From: a bacterium
Lineage (GTDB): Bacteria > Coprothermobacterota > Coprothermobacteria > Coprothermobacterales > JAADFF01
Reading direction: 5' to 3'
Assembly (NCBI GenBank): GCA_027063755.1
Contig: JAMORD010000095.1
Coordinates: 1 to 7,199 of the forward strand
Length of the DNA: 7,199 bases
Made by a program: the position numbers and the translations under genes. Within the stretch, counting starts at the first letter, position 1; each line of letters opens with the position of its first letter. The notes beneath the pieces are model-generated. The model did not search any database and was not told where the DNA came from. It saw nothing but the letters and a program-made list of their open reading frames with translations. This document shows, piece after piece, positions 6,227 through 7,199 of this stretch.

Positions 6227-6717
6227 GCATAGTATGGGGTGTTGACCCTGGTACAGCACGGGTAGGGGTGTCTATTTTTTATGTAACGGAGACAGAAAAG
6301 CGTTTGCTTGATCTTATTCTTATTGACCTTACGGGTGAAGAAATTGATAGTCGTCTTGGTACGATTGCCAAGACGACTTCTTTTTTTGCTGAGCTGTATC
6401 CTCCCGATATTGTGGGCATGGAGAAGCTCGTGTGGGGTAGAAATGTTACAACGGCACTATCTGTTGCTGAAGCCCGCGGGGTTTTAAAATACATATTCTC
6501 TTTATATGATGCCACTATTGTTGAATGTTTACCTAAGGTAGTAAAGGCTGCTGTGGGGGCTTCAATGTTTGGTAGCGGTAAAGAAGCTGTTCGTGATGCT
6601 GTCATTTATATGTTTAGCGAAGATATAGGAGCTACAGGTGTACCTTGGTATGCTATTATTGATGATGTAGTGGATGCTGTTGCTATAGCATTGGCGGTGA
6701 TAGAGGGTGATTGTTAA
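6223..6717 (+). CDS. ruvC: Holliday junction resolvase RuvC
   Basis: A 164-residue RuvC endonuclease, slightly shorter than E. coli RuvC (173) at the C-terminus. With RuvAB it cuts four-way DNA junctions symmetrically during recombination repair. The RNase-H-fold acidic residues are all present: Asp8 in WGVDPGTARVG, Glu67 in GMEKLVWG, and Asp148 and Asp151 in DDVVDAVA, corresponding to E. coli Asp7, Glu66, Asp138 and Asp141. The segment NVTTALSVAEARGVLKY matches the conserved N..SAL...QARGV helix. E. coli Phe69, important for junction recognition, aligns with Val70, though Trp71 is adjacent. No in-frame ATG lies near the start. GTG 6223 overlaps the yebC stop and gives the expected N-terminus. 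A strong terminator-like hairpin lies within codons 43-55. Confidence 0.93.
   Translation: MSIVWGVDPGTARVGVSIFYVTETEKRLLDLILIDLTGEEIDSRLGTIAKTTSFFAELYPPDIVGMEKLVWGRNVTTALSVAEARGVLKYIFSLYDATIVECLPKVVKAAVGASMFGSGKEAVRDAVIYMFSEDIGATGVPWYAIIDDVVDAVAIALAVIEGDC
6349..6387 (+). terminator. Intragenic intrinsic-terminator-like hairpin within ruvC
   Basis: AGTCGTCTTGG (6349-6359) and CCAAGACGACT (6368-6378) form a perfect 11-bp stem. A T-G wobble (6360/6367) and an A-T pair (6361/6366) extend it to 13 pairs closed by a CGAT tetraloop. T, C and then seven T residues (6381-6387) follow at once. This is the layout of a Rho-independent terminator on the + strand only. It sits inside translated codons 43-55, so a moving ribosome should normally prevent folding. 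It may therefore act when ruvC translation fails or is slow, cutting off ruvA. Structure is seen directly; activity is unproven. Confidence 0.45.
6693..6701 (+). promoter_or_regulatory. Ribosome-binding site for the GTG start of ruvA
   Basis: GGCGGTGAT inside ruvC ends 5 bases before GTG 6707. The spacing and the GGTGAT core match those at pdxS. A TAG at 6701-6703 in the ruvA frame rules out any earlier start. Confidence 0.6.
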
Positions 6718-7199
6718 AACAGGTGGAGTTGTCTATAAGGAAGATGGTTTTGTATGGCTAAAGCCTTATAAGATGGGTATGTTGTTTGAGTGTATACCTG
6801 CATGTTTTATACCTGAGTATCCTAAACGAGGTAATTGGTTAGTTTATATAGATATACCGCAAGGTGGTTCTCCTATAGCCTATTTGTTTTCTTCCATAGA
6901 AGATTATCGTTTGTGGGATAGGCTAAAAGGTATTAAGAGTTTAGGACCTCGTAAAGCTGCAAGCGTCCTCTCTGCTTATCCATCAAACGACCTCCTAAAA
7001 ATTATTGCTTTTGGTGATGAAGAAACTTTGGCGTCTATACGGGGTATTGGTAAAAAGACAACACGCCGTATTATTGCCGAGCTGAGAGATGAAATATCTA
7101 TGGATGTATCTGAAATATCTGAGGTGAAACAGGTGCTTATATCGTGGGGATATGAAAAAAGACTTGTTGAAAAAGCCTTTGCCAAACTTTATGCATCTG
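6707..7199 (+). CDS. ruvA: Holliday junction branch-migration protein RuvA, 3' end missing
   Basis: The frame is open from GTG 6707 to the window edge: 164 codons seen, where the family usually has about 190-205. Residues 1-62 are a beta-rich N-terminal OB-type domain with little identity to E. coli. Residues 65-130 are the clear part: a gapless match through YLFSSIEDYRLWDRLKG, a first helix-hairpin-helix (KSLGPRKAASVLS, about 77-89), and a second, near-consensus one (IRGIGKKTTRRIIAELRDEI, 111-130). From about 136 a third, UBA-like domain begins (EVKQVLISWGYEKRLVEKAFAKL); in the family this contacts RuvB. RuvA tetramers bind the junction and load RuvB rings. The gene overlaps ruvC by 11 bases. 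The loop that carries the acidic pin in E. coli (VREDA) reads PQGGS here. ruvB would be expected downstream. Confidence 0.9.
   Translation, partial: MIVKTGGVVYKEDGFVWLKPYKMGMLFECIPACFIPEYPKRGNWLVYIDIPQGGSPIAYLFSSIEDYRLWDRLKGIKSLGPRKAASVLSAYPSNDLLKIIAFGDEETLASIRGIGKKTTRRIIAELRDEISMDVSEISEVKQVLISWGYEKRLVEKAFAKLYAS

Noticed and set aside
6245-6281. T run with a possible ACCC/GGGT stem just after the ruvC start
   Set aside because: The stem is only 4 bp with an 11-base loop, and a gap separates it from the T run. It does not fit a terminator.
6794-6817. Direct repeat TATACCTG in ruvA
   Set aside because: It occurs twice only, 8 bases each, and is explained by similar Ile-Pro coding. It shows no sign of a binding site or mobile-element footprint.

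Overview
This 7.2 kb window is a densely packed, single-strand (+) run of bacterial genes. It is cut at both ends and has no intergenic gap longer than 26 bases. The composition leans AT-rich, Shine-Dalgarno sites are strong (AGGAGGTG or GGTGAT types), and start codons are ATG, TTG or GTG. A biotin-dependent, sodium-pumping methylmalonyl-CoA decarboxylase next to an amino-acid ammonia-lyase suggests an anaerobic, amino-acid- or dicarboxylate-fermenting bacterium. Synergistota or a Firmicutes lineage such as the Negativicutes are the groups I would look at first. That placement is an inference and is not proven by the sequence.

Layout. Bases 1-2461 hold the decarboxylase operon in the order mmdA (3' end only), mmdD, mmdC, mmdB: carboxyltransferase, small membrane anchor, biotin carrier and sodium-translocating membrane subunit. 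After 26 bases comes a complete histidine ammonia-lyase-like gene (2488-3990). One base later pdxS starts with TTG (3992-4879), and it abuts pdxT (4882-5469); together these make the two-subunit pyridoxal 5'-phosphate synthase. yebC (5474-6226), ruvC (6223-6717, overlapping by 4 bases) and ruvA (6707 to the end, overlapping by 11 bases) form a translation and Holliday-junction block whose ruvB would be expected further downstream.

How the genes fit together. The Mmd complex uses the free energy of methylmalonyl-CoA decarboxylation to export Na+. The lyase removes ammonia from histidine (or a related amino acid) without PLP, using a self-made MIO cofactor. PdxST supplies PLP for other amino-acid enzymes. 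yebC-ruvC-ruvA is housekeeping. The tight packing suggests co-transcription, but I saw no promoter I would defend inside the window.

Points beyond ordinary annotation: (1) a perfect 11-bp hairpin followed by seven T residues inside ruvC that looks exactly like an intrinsic terminator; (2) a perfect 10-bp hairpin 60 bases into hutH; (3) a small hairpin that buries the ruvC ribosome-binding site; (4) a RuvA whose acidic pin (Glu-Asp in E. coli) appears replaced by Gly-Gly; (5) a decarboxylase beta subunit with about 60-70 extra N-terminal residues carrying hydrophobic segments; (6) a histidine-lyase-like enzyme with non-canonical residues beside a key active-site motif. I found no mobile element, CRISPR array, RNA gene or clearly new multi-gene system.
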